NCBI GenBank assembly: GCA_020746875.1
Contig: JAGTJL010000015.1
Coordinates: 806,001-870,000, forward strand
DNA from: Rhexocercosporidium sp. MPI-PUGE-AT-0058
Lineage: Eukaryota > Ascomycota > Leotiomycetes > Helotiales
DNA: 64,000 nt
Direction: 5' to 3'
The notes beneath the pieces were generated by a model. The model saw only the letters and a list, made by a program, of their open reading frames with translations, did not search any database and was not told the DNA's origin. Of the stretch, positions 1 through 13,091 are shown piece by piece. The translations under genes and the position numbers were made by a program. Position 1 is the stretch's first letter, and each line of letters starts with the position of its first letter.

Positions 1-3000
1 GGCTTGCCCTTCTCCGTGCTGTCCAAGTTGAAACCGATTGTCTTGAGAAGCTTCGTTAAAGATTCGATTTCAGCCTCATCAGGAATACCAGTGTAATCAA
101 CGAGCTTCTTTACACATTCGTGCATGATACGCTCCGTAAGCATGCTGAGCTTGTAAAGCTCACCAATGAACTGGACAAGACCAAGACCACGACGCTTGGC
201 AGTAGCGGCAACGTAGTACTCATCGGACAGCATGGCTGCCTCCTCCGTCTTGGCGTCTTCCCGTTCACCTTCTGGCTTCTCTGGGAGATCCATCTTCCAG
301 CCACGCTCGAACTCCTCTTGACATCTGTTAAGCAAGTATTTACGGAAAAGATTACCACCAGACACGATGTTGCCGTTCTTGTCGGTGATGCTCTCATCCT
401 TGATTTCAGGGCTCATAGTTTCCAGCATACGCTTGCAGAACTTGGCATACATAGAAGCCCAGTGAGCCTCATCAGTAGCCTTCTCAAAGGTGAGTTGAAT
501 GACTTGTCGGAGAGTACGTCCATCAGCTTCATCTTTGGACTGTGCAGCGATGGCGAGAATCTGGTCGGCAATCTTGTCGAACTTCTCTGGTGTCATCTTG
601 TTCAGAGCAGCCTTCACCTTGCGCTGAACCATGTCGGGTTCCATATGTCCGGTAGCACCTGATGAGCCGGGAGTAGGACCAGCGGCGCCAGTGGCAGACT
701 GAGATTGACCAATGCTGCGAGGCTTCCATCCACTAGCCGTGACTTGAATTGGCTTGAGATCCATGCCAGCAGTAAGTGGCATTGTCTTTGCTGCTTGTGC
801 CTCCTGCTTTGCATTTGAGCCTTGAAAGTTGTCTTTTCTGCTTCCGCCGCGTTGTGTTCTGCTCTGTTGGCGAGGTGAGTGAGGCACGTTGTTCATACCA
901 CCCGAGTTTGACATGCCACGTGCCATTTGATTGCCACCAGGGAAACCAGCACCGCCTGCCCGACTGAATGAGGTAGTAGCGGTTGGTTGAGGACGGGGCA
1001 TAGCGCCACTGGCCATGGCGAAGCGCATCTCTGAAGTGGTTCCAGGGGGAAGTGTCTTGCCACCAACAGCACCGAATGAGCCCATAGCGAAAGCACCAGG
1101 TTGGTTGTTTCGAGAAGAGTTTTGCCTGGGACCCATGCTACCACCACCACCGCCAGGTCGCGCAGAGCCTGGTCTAGCAGAACCTCCGTCACCATCTCCA
1201 ATAAGAGCCTTGATTTGTGACTCAAACTCCATGGATGGCTTTTCAATGAAGACCTTCTGGAATTGCAACAAGAACTCCTTGTCATACTTAAAGCTCTTAC
1301 CCTTCGTAGTGACAGCAGAGTTGAGAGCAGGGTTTGGCGAACTGATATTAGGTGGGTAGAGGGACGAGTTTAGAACCGTTAGGAAGCGAGCCGACTTGAG
1401 TGATTGGAGGGCGGCACTGGGTTGAGGAGGCTCAATAGGCTTGGTGTTGAGAGGGGCAAGGTTAAGTGCTGCTGGCTTGCCACGCTTCTCGGCCGGGTTG
1501 ACCTTGGGAGGAGGACCCATAGAGCTGTCAGAGTCAGGAGTTGATGCACCGCTGTCTGTGCCAAGAGTGAGGTTGGATAACTTCGTGGCCAAGGTGCTAG
1601 GGGTACTGGGTCCAGTCTTTGGAGCATCCTTTGTTTCCTCTGAAGCCTTGTCGCCAGCTGCAGCCTTTGCCTCCGCCTCTGCACGCTTTCGTTCCTTCTC
1701 GTCTTCCAGGCGCTCCATCTCACGCTCTTGCTCCTTGAGCTTGAGATCGTTTGCAGCTGCTTCTGCCTTTCTCTTCTCAGCGTTGGCAGCATCTGCAGCC
1801 TTCTTCTCGGCCTGACGCTTTGCAAGGAGCTCTGCCTCTTTCTTTTCTCTCTCGGCCTCAGCTGCCTCCATTTCTTGGATCTGGCGCTCCAACTCATCTT
1901 CTTCATCCTGCTTAGCCTTCTCGGCAGCAGCCTTAGCTTCAGCCTCTTCCTTGACCCTACGCTCTTCAGCAGCCTTAGCCTCTTCCTTTGCCTTCTCTTC
2001 CTCCTTTAGCTTAGCCTCTGCAGCTACCTTAGCAGAGTTGATGGCATCTTCCTCTTCCTTCGATTTTCGAACTTTCTCGACAATCTCAAGGCGAATCTGT
2101 TCTTGTGTCTTATGGGGAGGAGCGCTGTCGGTACGAGTGTGCTGAGGAGTAGCTGACTTTGGAGGTGGAGTCGGCGTAGAGGCGATAACAGGTGGAGTCC
2201 TGGAACGCTGGCTAGGGGCGGGAGAAGCTGGAGCAGCCTTAAAGCTTCCAATATCTATAGCCTCACCGTCAGGTCTCTTAATGACAATGGCGGCATTCTT
2301 TCGAGTGGGTCTCGCAAAAGCTGGCGAGGCAGGAGTATTAGGCTTAGGTTGGGGAGTATGTTGTGCGTGAGAAACTGGGGTCATCGAAGGTGTGCCAGGT
2401 TGACCCATGCTGGAAGCCGGGCGTTCTGACATCTGGGAACCATTGCGTGACATCGATTGCCCGCCACCATTGTACTGGCCAGGAGTGTATTGCGTCGGCT
2501 GTTGGAAAGGGGGTTGAGGGGATGCAGGAGCAGGGTAGCCGCCCATGTGTGTCATTTGAGCCATCTGATTGTAGGAAGTGAATGGCATTCCGCCCATAGG
2601 CATCCCGCGCGAGTCTGGGCCGTATGGAGGTTGTTGGTATCCAGGGAACTGCTTCAAAGCCTGTAAGCACATCTCAAAGTTATTGGTTTCAGGAGAAAGA
2701 TCAATAGGGTGAACCTTTGGATTTTGGGGGGTTTGAGATACGAAAGGGGGTAGAGCAGGAAGATTTTGACTTCCATTATGATATAGGTGGTTCGAGGGAG
2801 CATGCGGCTCATTTGGCATGCCATGACTGATCGACAGTGGACCAGACCTCGAATTACCCATCATATTGAACACTTCCCGGACTGGGGGCATTGGCTCATC
2901 AGTCGTGTAAACGGAACGAGCGACTTCTCTTGAAGGCTCTCGTGCGCGCTGACGGTTTGAGGACTGCTCATTTGACTTGTTTGGCCATTTCTTGTTCTTT

Positions 3001-4175
3001 CCACCCTTGTTGGGGTGCGACTTGGGAGGGAATTCTGTGGGATGACTGAAAGCGGAAGGGTAAGTTACTTGTTGGTGCATCTGTGGTTGGTAGTAGCCGT
3101 ATTGTTGCGGATTCGGCATCGGCATGGCTTGGTTCATGTTTGGTGTGCCAGGCATTGAACCGCCAGGGATCGAGTTCGCAAGGTTTGGACTACGAGCAGC
3201 CTGGTGAGGCGAATTTGGGAATGGAGGACGACCTTGGCTTTGGAATGGCGCAGCCATGGCACCGCGAGGTTGGTTGCCAGATGGTCTGAATGTGTTTTGT
3301 GGAGGATATCCCATCTGCTGTGGCTGCTGGAAGGATGGGTTGAAGTTATTGCCACCACCTCGGCCTCGGCCAGAGTATCCTCCTCGGCCTGGATTGCCAC
3401 CAGCTTGATTGCTCATATCGCTTTGTACAGACTGCGTAGATTCTTGACGAATGTGACCTGCTTGTTGGTTGTTTGGTGCAAGAGCTCCTTGATTGCTAGG
3501 TGTTCGTTGACCGTGACGTTGCTGTAAATCATCCTCGATTAGTCAAATGCCCAGCAAAAGGAAAGAAATCGAACTTACGTTATCGAAGCTACCGAAGAGC
3601 ATGGGAGCATTGCTACCTTGACCAAGACCAGATGGAGGCTTGCCACCGCTGGCAGATGGCGCAGGGATTGGGGATGGTGAGTGCGATGGGTCGGTGACTC
3701 TTGGGTTTGGAATCGCAATCGGTGCTGAGGATGTATTGTGATTGCCCTCAGGGGTTCCGTGAGCAACCTTTGGAGATGACTCTGGGACCGATCCGAATTG
3801 AATCTTGATACCGCCAACAGGGCCTCCATTCATACCATTTGCGCCAATTGTGACCGAGCTCTTGCGACTGTGGTCAGCGGCAGAACCATTTGTTGCAGAG
3901 CTGCTATGGGCGATCGCAGGTGCAGAAACTGCCGGTACAGCAGGAGAAATAGCCGGCTTGCCATTCATCGGCGAAATCGAGCTACTCTTTCCATGTTGTA
4001 CCGGCCCAGAGCCTCCGACAGCCACGGCGGGTGAGGGAGTCGAGGATCCCGTCGCGTTTGGTGGCGACGAGACTGCCTTCTTCGCGGTTGAGGCGTACGA
4101 CAGGGTGGGCTGCGACGCGCTCGTGGAGTTTGGGGCCTGGTTGGGGAGTTGTGATTGTTGAGAGACGGAAGTCAT
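1..4175 (-). CDS. eIF4G: Eukaryotic translation initiation factor eIF4G, 3' end missing
   Basis: This is the scaffold of the cap-binding complex eIF4F, which joins eIF4E, eIF4A and the 43S ribosome in the cytoplasm. The start is ATG at 4175. Exon 1 is 3579-4175; a 57-bp intron (3522-3578, GTAAGT...TACAG) follows; exon 2 runs from 3521 off the left edge, giving about 1,373 residues so far. In order I see a Ser/Pro/Ala-rich N-terminus, Gln/Gly/RGG-like tracts, a long Lys/Glu/Ala-rich helical stretch (about 1600-2100), the eIF4E-binding motif YDKEFLLQF (Tyr codon 1284-1286, residue 945), and the MIF4G domain, beginning near ALNKMTPEKFDKI (about residue 1169) and continuing to the window edge. 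This order matches fungal eIF4G (family knowledge). The end of MIF4G is not visible. Intron retention would introduce an early stop at 3543. Confidence 0.97.
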
Positions 4176-7100
4176 AGAGTGATCTTTTTCGAAGTCGACC
4201 TCGTGTGTTTTCGGGGAGAGATTAATGACGTCGCGACGGGCAAAGAGTGCAAATTTCCTTCGCAGAAGTATAGACCAGATATCAAATCCGATCTGTTCTA
4301 CTGAGATACGGAAGTCGAGTCGCTGAGACTAGTGGTAGTGGGAGTGGAGATCGAGGCAGAGTCGAAATGAATCGCTCTTAAGGGGTGCTGTTTCCAAAGA
4401 TGGCCTCTGCAGGCGCTCTTTTTCTCGTGTGAAGGAGTGTGTCGCAGCAAGTCGTCGAAACGGCGCTGGGAAGTATTAAATCGAGTACTAAGAAGTATCG
4501 AAGGACTATTCCTGCCGCGAAGTGTCTCCTACGAATAGAAGAGTTCGCCGGAGTAGTTGAGGGGGTGTTTGCGATGGATGGGGGTTCTGATGTTCAGAAG
4601 AGTTGGGGAGGGAAAACAGATTTCTCGCCGGATGGAATAATTATCTGGGACTGGACTGGGGCTCTCGCTTAGCTAGCGTCAACGCGACTGCGCTAAGGCA
4701 CGGCTAGGTGGAAGTGGAAGTGGGAAGTAGGAAAAGCACAGGCAGAACTTGAGGAGACGGGCGCGGCGACATTTTTCGCATTCATAAATCGTGAGCTGGA
4801 TATCGGACAAGACATATGAGAGAGAGTGTGTGAGTATGATTGTGCATGAGAGGTTTGGCCAGGCTCATTGTAATTGTTGGGACTGTTGAGTTTGTCTTTT
4901 CAGAGCTGCTGTGGGTGCCCAATACCAGTGCAGTACAGAGTTGCACAACATTGTCAATCGATCTGTAAAGATGTTTATCTCTACCCTTTTCAATGCTGAT
5001 ATTTACAGTGCTTGCATGCAATTCCCAACCAGCGCTCTCTGTCTATTTATGTTTGGTCAGATCTAGGATCTTGGTTGCACAAAAAGTAATTAAACACCTG
5101 CTGGTATATTGTCAGCCAGCATAGTACACCATGGCGTCCTCTCGTCAACTTCAGTCTTCAGTATCGCTGAGGACTTTCAAATTCTCATCTTCCAAGAACA
5201 TCAAGCTCTAATATCGTCCGAAACAGTATCGTGAATCTGCAGCGTGGTTTTAGGCCTGTTCATCCTTCCTGCAGCCCTACACCCCTAGTTCCATACCATG
5301 CAACGGTACCTTCACACTCACAAAGCCTAGATGAATGGGCCAGTACCAGTCTAACGAGTACTGACTCATTGCGTGCATTTCATTGTCTTCTCTGAATCAC
5401 TGGCGAGTCTCCTGAAAACAAAGACATTCACTCCAGCCTCACTGCCTCCCAGCCCAGGCACGCGAACTCCGGGCTTGTCTTCCGTCCGAGTGGACAAATG
5501 GGATTCATTTATGGCTGAAAGGGGACTTAGCGATCACATCGCCTCCAAATATAGGCAAGATCTTGGAAGTCGAATTCCCACGACTTGGAAGTCTAAAGGA
5601 AGCATCACGAGCAGAGGGTATCGTCAGCCAAAAATCATTTTTTATTATCCCTTCCAATAGCCGGATCTAGTCTAATATCAACCCCGAATGCAGCAACATC
5701 CCTACCACTTGCCTGTACATCTTACTCTCACTGCAGTACCACCTCCACAACCAAAAGTCAACCAAAAGTCAAAGGTGTCTTCTCTCCATGCCCTTCCGAT
5801 GTTGGCTTGATCGTCTTCAAGAAATCTCATACTTCCCTGGGAGGAAAAAGTGTCCGTTCTATCTTGAAAGAAAAAAAAAGTAAGATTGAACAATCAGACC
5901 ATTTGTGATGGTGCTGTGCAGGGTTCTGCTGGACGACTCCTTCAAACACGCTACTACCGGGATTAGGAGGGAGGGGCCGCCCCCTTGAAATGTTTCTGGA
6001 ACGAATTCTAAATTTCCCATCTTCATCCGAAGAAAAGACGGACCAGCCCTTCCATACCCATTCCCGAATTCTTTGACAGGAAACATTCCAACATTTTACT
6101 TACCCCACGGGCAGGTGAGATGCAAATAGAATGCTGTGATATGATCGATCCCACTCCCACGCCCTCAGCAAGAAGGGCTTTGGCTTCTTTCTTTTACACA
6201 AAGGTTTGCTTTCTCTCTTTGTGTCGACTCAGGCCATGCAGTTCCCCTGGGGTGAGTCAGGCTGATACTGTCACTGAGACTTTTTTTTCCAGCTTTGATA
6301 CTTTGCTCCCACCTTAGACTTTAAGTCTGTGGCACCCATCTGAGTCGTCTCGGAGAACCAATCCTCTTGTGCAAAACCTACAATAGAAACCAAAGCCTGT
6401 CCCAGAGCCCCCCCCCGAGTACAGTACATGCGGAATGTCGCCCGACTCCTCTACCCAGATACTCGGCTAAGCCAAGTACTGGTGATTCATTACTCAAATC
6501 CGCCATCAGCTGATGGCATTGTTGCATGCCAACCAAAGAGCTCTTCCAAGGAGCTATGAGTACCAGTCAAAGCCACACCATGGCTTCAGCCGTTGCGCTA
6601 CCAAAAGTTAGAGCAGCTGTTAGGCAACCCTTTTAACAACTCAGTGTCCTCCTTCGCCTTCTGAGGCGGCAGTTTGATTGACTACTACCAATCCACTCGT
6701 ACCAATACTATTCCTTTTCTCGCCTTCTCCAAAAATCCAGTCCAGCAACCTCCAGTTCCGCGCCCCCCGAATCCAGCATACAGCATCAATAGCTCTGAGT
6801 CACTCTGACTTCGCCCTCTCTGACCTGCATCTGGATGGATGGAAGGAAGCTGCAGGCCAAACCAGAACCAGAAGGCCGCCCAGAAACTCCAGTCATCATG
6901 CGGCGCAATGCGCACCGAACACAACTCGCTGTAGCATGACGACAAGCCCTGGCAAGAGAACGACCAAGAAATAAATCCCTCCTTTAACTCCGAGCGTGTA
7001 CTTCGTACCATCAGAATCCTCTGGAAGATGCTCAATCCACCAACCAGCAGCATCGTACGCAGGAGAAAGCCATACCTTCCACCACTCCCTCGTTCCTGCA

Positions 7101-8181
7101 ACATCCCGCCACCTCAAACGCTACAAGGAGGACATTGAGCATCCATTCAACCAATATATCTCGGAGACTCTCCCCGAACATTCTACCCCTATTACCACCC
7201 TCCTAATATCATTACCTTCCTTATGCCTCCCACAAGTGCTCCCTAAAGTGTCATTCCCTTTTCTATCTAAATATCAAAGTAGAAATTGCACGCCCCCCTC
7301 CATCTTCCAGAAGCCCGGCGGCATTACTGTACAGAACATTACATCTCGCTTGATTCCGATCGCCCGTGCTTCCTTCAGCTGCGCAAATGTCTTGCATGTG
7401 ATCGTCAACCTGCAGCATCACGAATACAAACCGACCCATCTCATCTCATCTCCCTTCCATCTGCCGTTGAGCCACACGCTCGCTCAACCTCAACCTTTCA
7501 CCCTAAAAATTACGTCCAAACATCCTCCCCTCGCTCTTCTCCCGTCTTTCCAACTTGAAGGCTGCATCTCGTTTCAAACCCCCATCTTCTAAATCCCTAA
7601 CGCCTGAGAAACAAGTGCACAAATTTTCTCCCCTTCTATCACATCCCTTTTTTGCATCCCCTTGAATCTGATTCGTTCGTTTGCCGTTTTACCCCTATTC
7701 TGCCCAATGCACCCCTGTTTGATGCGAAGAACCTTGTGGGAGGGATTTCGGAGCCTAAAGTTCCAGGGTTCGAATTGGGCTGTACCAATCAATCCCCACC
7801 AACCTTATAAACGGATGGATGACCGAGGTGGACGGATTAAACGACTGTAGGTGAACATTTCAACGTTAAAATTCACACTTTGGGATAGCATTTGTGAGTC
7901 CATGATTCATTGCAGGTCGGTAGCTATCTACCATAGACAATGGAAATCAACTTTCATGATGCCTCAAAGGCCGAAATCAATAACCGTCGCGCATGCATGT
8001 CCGTAACGTTCGTGAACGATAAATCGCAAAACAACTCGCGATACCGAGAAATCCTCCTACCATGTCGTAGACAAATGACGGTACTTTGAAGTGACCAGCC
8101 AGCTTGGTAAGAAATCCATAGCATCTAACAGAAATTTGCAATGTCATCCGCGAATGAGGACCAGCTGTCCAAATTCAAAAC
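4176..8181. other. Gene-poor 4-kb stretch upstream of eIF4G
   Basis: This holds the eIF4G promoter and 5' leader (near 4176-4800) and the 3' flank of the gene at 8182-10227. The longest open frame (6996-7592, +) is rich in Pro, Ser, His and Leu, lies in pyrimidine-rich DNA, has no recognisable domain and overlaps equally open frames on the other strand, so I do not call it. No tRNA, repeat or transposon was recognised. Confidence 0.5.
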
Positions 8182-10227
8182 TTACTTCTTGCCTCGGGCA
8201 CGAGCAGTCTTAGCACCAGCCTTCGCCGAGGCCTTTACTAAAGCCTTTGCAATAGCCTTTGCCCGATCTTCCATGACAGCCTTTCTCATAGCCTCTACCT
8301 CAGCCTCTCTAGCTCTAGCTAGACGTGTCTTAATAGCCTCCAGATCCTTCATCTGCTTCCATCTCCAGATCGGATTCTCGTCTTCGCCATCAATGTAATG
8401 AGCCCATTCGTTATAGACAGCGAGGAGACCTGGCTCATTAGGGTTCGACTTATAGAACTGGACGATTCGGTCTCGATAGATCGGGCCCACAACCGATGCG
8501 TCCTCCCAGCAGATTACTGTACGATTTTGTTGTGATGTTGGGTTATCACGGACGAGGCATTTGAGCTGGAATTCAACACCGGTGGATCCGTCTTCGCCAC
8601 TGCTCATTCGACTCTCCAGGACGCTTTCGATATGCCAAGCTAGAAAGCCATCAAGATCATACTGCTCAATGGGTCAGCACTCTGATAGCCAACGGCACGA
8701 TATAAGCACCAACCTTTGGAGTGTCCCTACGTGGGCGAATACCATCAGCTGAGATGGCAATGTCCCTAGCCTTTCGAGCACGGGTACGACTCGATATCTG
8801 ATTCCAAGTCAGACAGCGGTATTCCAAATGTCAAAAGACTTCCCGCGAGACACATAGATCTAACAACGGGGAAATACTTACGATACCGGGCTTCTTGTCC
8901 TCCGACAAGCGACCCTCTCCGTGAATGTCCAAACTGGCCGTCTCTTGAGCCTGCTGGAACAACTTCAAATTGTATACACCACTGCGGGGCTTTGCCATAG
9001 TGGCAGCCATGTCATTCTTGAAAGTCTCAAATGAGGCTTTCAGCTTCAAGTTGCCGGGGTCTTCATCATCACTAGCCGTGGAGATGAAAAGACTAAGGTT
9101 CTTCAAGCCTTCGACTGCCTGAAATATCATCTATCAGCATGTGTGACATATCGTCTGATTGGGATATAGCGTATTGAGGCCTCACGGCTCAACTCACAGC
9201 ATATGCGTGTTTGTACTCCCGACTAGCCATATAATTGTTGAAGTTGAAGCTTTGGTGGACGTGATTGTGCATCCCAAGCTTGAGAGACTCAAGACCCTTG
9301 CATGAAGCAATGAGAGTCATGGATTCAGCTCCATTGCGTCTGTCTCCTGCCCAACCAATATTCAAAGCAAAGCTCATCGAGGCAATTGCTTGTCTTCTAG
9401 CATCGGTGATTCCGATCATGTAGGCCTTAAAGTGGTCAGGGTATAACGTAAAGTCGAAGTTGTTGAAGCGGTAGAAAAGCTGGGATGATGTTTAGTTTCA
9501 GAGGTCCCCAGAAAGTGACAAAACATTGCTTTGATTTGAAAGGAGACAACTTACGTGAGTCAGAGAAACCTCCTCGTACATTGCCTTACTGACATTGCTG
9601 AGATTAACAACCATAAGAGGAGCAGCTGCAGCGACATCATGAGAGCCCCAACTTCCGCTGTACTGGGCACTGTCCCACAGGAACTTGTTGGAATTATAGC
9701 CAACTATCAAGCCACCTCGAATCAGTCCAGAGTTTTCATAAATAATTTCAAAAGTGGCAGAATTTGCTTGGGAAATTGCGATGGCCTACCTTGGATTGGT
9801 GTGATATCCTTGTCAAGGACAACTACCATCTTCCAAATGTTCTGCTTGATCTCATTTGGGAGAGTCATCAGAGTTGGCTTCTTCTTTTCCTGGTTCCTTG
9901 TAAGCTTCCAAAGACGGGACTTGAGATCTCTCTTCATTCTTACCTCGGCAATGGTATGCGTAGTGGAAGGTGAGTCGCTCGAAGCCAGACTGGGGTCGGG
10001 GGTGAGGAGGTTAACATCCTGAGCAACATCCTAATAATTGTCAGCTTTGAAAACCCTTTTGCGTGTGGATACATTACACTAACCTTGTCGAGCAGGGCAT
10101 ACGCAGTATCAACAGAGACCGCAGACTTGGAGGCACCGGCACCAACGGTTGAAGTGGTCAGAGATGAACTTCCAACAACCACCTTGGAGGGGGCAGTGGA
10201 GGCAAGAGTGTTCTTCATTCTCGCCAT
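8182..10227 (-). CDS. Hypothetical protein with 2EXR/F-box-like motif, 7 exons
   Basis: Seven exons splice cleanly: 10084-10227, 9790-10030, 9555-9715, 9198-9479, 8882-9118, 8714-8797 and 8182-8661, giving 542 residues. All junctions are GT-AG and reading phase closes. The motif MTLPNEIKQNIWKMVV near residue 105 resembles the start of the fungal 2EXR/F-box-like domain (LPxEIRxxIW), found in many lineage-expanded proteins of unknown role. The central part (about 180-350) has the mixed hydrophobic pattern common after such motifs. The last exon is highly charged and ends in an Ala/Lys/Arg-rich predicted helix, possibly nucleic-acid binding or a nuclear signal. I do not recognise a specific family beyond this. 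A substrate-adaptor role would be inference only. The exon model is strong, the function weak. Confidence 0.8.
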
Positions 10228-11727
10228 GATGATTGAAACTGCAGCTGGCAGTTGGCAGAGCGTTGTTGGAAATTCGAAGCTGTGGGAGATCGCAGTCGCG
10301 TTTGGTGTTCTCGAAGGAAGGAGAGGAATTTTTAGATCTCGAGCGTCAAGAAGGCTGTCGGAGAAGGGGGCGCGTTATCGCCTAATCGCGCGATAGCGTG
10401 AAAAAACATAAACATGAATGCAAGCACTAACATAGGCAGCAAGTAATTGACAAAGCTATTCAAGTGAATCAAGAGCTTCTTTGGGAACTTCTAGACTAGC
10501 ATGCGATATTTATCAACTTTAGGGTATTTATCGACCTCAAGGCACGCACGTGTGACATCAAGCACGGTGGAAGATATACAAGAACAGAAATACAGATACA
10601 ACCGCGGCCGCATGCACAGAAACAAAGTTAAATGAGGGTGCGATCGCTTGCAATACATCCTTCCAACTCTTCAGGGATTTAGCCATGGATTGACCGGCAT
10701 CCTCCCATGCAACAAGTGCTTTTGAGCAGCCGAAAAGCAAACAGACAGAGGAGCATAAGAAAGAGAGAATGTTACAGTATCTTCAGTAGCTAAACAAAGC
10801 AAATGCGTTTCTCCCTCGCAAAGTCTTCCTATTCAAATAATCGAAGTTGCTTCAGGACCAACACGAGAAGGTTCTACCATCAATGGCCACCAAAGCATAC
10901 AAAAGCATGTCTACTACTTGGATAACCTGACCATAGTTTCAATTCTAGTGTTGTGATGTTTAGGGACTGTTTACTTATCTTTCTGGAAAGATCAAGTGGT
11001 CGACAGCCGTATAGGCTAGGTTTTAGATAGAGGCTTACCTGCTTGATTTTGGCAACATGCAGTAGAACTGTATTCGTTCCTAGATTAAATTTGTCTGTAG
11101 ATGGCCAAGTTGTCGAAGATGAGCTGGATGCTAGCAATGACATGTAGTCGAAGAAGCTCGCTTGCTACTCCAAGTGGGGGAAGGGAATTTAGGGCTGCGC
11201 AAAGCAACCCTCAGTGCAACAAACGGCCACATCTCTCCGAAAGCACCAGCAAATTCAAGCATTGTATCAAAAGACAATTGCTTGTTGAAGACATGTTCGA
11301 TTCGAGCACCCAATATGATCTGTCCAAATGTGCCGTGGAGCTTGAAAATGCGAACCTGCCTCTCACCATGTCCCTTCGGAACTATTCCGATCGTGCTGCT
11401 TGCAGAAGTGCAGGATTTACGAACCCATCGGAGCAACGATGTTAGAACCTTATCTTAAAAGATAAAGATCCTCATCTGCTTGCGTGCCTACCAACTGGAA
11501 TTTCTTACCCCGCGTCGTGGCTTATCTGACACGCCCGCTGCTGCATGGCTTGAAGTGTCAAGAGTGGAGGGGTTCCTAACAGAAAGGAGAATGATATAGC
11601 TTACTGCTCCGTTCGAGTGAATGCGTCCTTAAACTAACGCCTTATATATTTTCTTTGCTTTTGTTCTCTTATCTGGTCGTCTCCTCTCAATTTTTGGCGC
11701 ATCTTTCAGGCTAATTTTCATTCCAAA
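10228..11727. other. Intergenic, possible unrecognised coding relic
   Basis: No intact gene was found. On the minus strand between about 11040 and 11436 there is protein-like sequence (for example MLEFAGAFGEMWPFVALRVA) that continues only after a frame change and then hits a stop, so it may be a worn gene remnant of unknown family. A TATATA string at about 11644 sits some 80 bp upstream of the ATG of the deacetylase pseudogene and may be its old promoter. Confidence 0.35.
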
Positions 11728-13024
11728 ATGTCTACTCCATACGACCTTCCCAAAGATGCCTCCACCATCAATCAGTTTGAGTGGAATAATCGTTATGTTT
11801 CCCGCGAGATCTAGTTGGGTATGGCGAGGATTCTGTCAATCCCCAATGGCCCAATGGTGCAAAGATCGCGGTATCTTTTGTGATTAACTTCGAAGAGGTA
11901 TGCTCCACCTACCCTTCCAATTGCCTATGACCTGACGAAAACCAGGGCGCTGAACACACGGTTCTTAACGGTGACCTGCACTCAGAGACTCATCTGTGGG
12001 CAGTAAGGGTGGAAATCCCAAAATTCAAGAACGAGCAGTAAACATCGAGTCAGAATACGATTACGGATCCAGATCTGGTGTCTGGCGTCTATTTCGCCTT
12101 TTCAATAAGCTCAACTACAAATACACCCTCTACGCTGTTGGAAAGGCTATTGAAGACAACCCGGCTGTTGGACTTTCGTCCGTGAAGAATGGGCACGATG
12201 TTGCTTCCCATGCTTATCGAGCAAGCAGTTTCCTCGATGCCCACAACACTTAAGTAACGCAGCATTAGTGGATTGACTCCACCGACATGTCTGTTGAGCA
12301 AGAGAAGGCATACATCAAGAAAGAAATCGAAACGATTGCAAAGATATACGGGAGCCTCCAAAGGGTTGGTATTATGGCCGGTTGTCAAGCAGATCCCATA
12401 CCTTAGTCTGGAAAGTATACAAGGAGATGGGAATCCCGCTGCCATGGGAAGCCGACAGCTACGCTGATGATCTGCCATATTGGGTTGATGTACCTGCCGA
12501 GAAGGACGAAGAGAAGCCCGAAGGAATGCTCATGATCCCATACTCATACGGTGAGTATCCCCCAATCTCGTGTCAACCAGAAACTAATGCTTCAAGACTG
12601 CAACGACTACAAGTTCAACGTTCCAACAGGGTTCGGCTCCCCAACCCATTTCTACGACCATGTCAAGAATGCATTCGACACCCTATACGAAGAAAGAGAC
12701 GAAGGTTCTCCCAAGATGATGACAATTGCACTGCACTGCCGCTGCATTGGCAAACCTGGACGGTTCATGGCACTGAAGAGGATCGTAGAGTATATTGCAA
12801 GCAAGGAGAATGTGTGGGTAGCGACGAGGATGCAGATCGCGGAGCACTTTCGAGAGAAGTTCCCGTACGAGAAGGGATCTCTGGCACCTGGGGTGAAAAG
12901 AGCGGCGGCGCCGAATATGCTAATGCGTGGCCTGCTCACAAGGCACCACCAGTGTGAGCTTCAGATTCCAAATATGCACTGCTTCATTGATGGACTAGAT
13001 TTTGCAATCCATTTCTTGCGTTAG
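11728..13024 (+). pseudogene. Broken PuuE-type polysaccharide deacetylase/allantoinase-like gene
   Basis: Fragments in all three frames together match the PuuE-like polysaccharide deacetylase family, metal-dependent hydrolases that include allantoinase-like and chitin-deacetylase-like enzymes. Visible pieces include AVSFVINFEEGAEHTVLNGD near 11870-11965, NIESEYDYGSRSGVWRLF near 12045-12100, GWYYGRLSSRSHTLVWKVY near 12364-12420 and IALHCRCIGKPGRF near 12725-12767. Damage: in-frame TAG at 11812-11814 where the family has Trp (REIW), a frame change near 11990, and another near 12345. Old introns are still visible (about 11897-11945 and 12551-12595). A third intron near 12222 would need a GC donor. 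The last in-frame stop lies at 13022-13024, though the ancestral stop may have been earlier. Reading through the damage leaves no plausible product, so I call it a pseudogene. Confidence 0.85.
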
Positions 13025-13091
13025 TCATTCGTGATCATCATAATAATCCGCAGATGCAGCACGCATTGGGCTATCTATATATCAAGAGCCC

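Noticed and set aside
3522..3578. Intron of eIF4G with length divisible by three, considered as a retained coding segment
   Set aside because: Reading through reaches a stop at 3543, so retention would truncate the protein; splice signals are strong.
6996..7592. 198-codon open frame on the plus strand
   Set aside because: Pyrimidine-rich, Pro/Ser/His/Leu-heavy translation without domain, overlapped by equally long frames on the other strand; no splice support.
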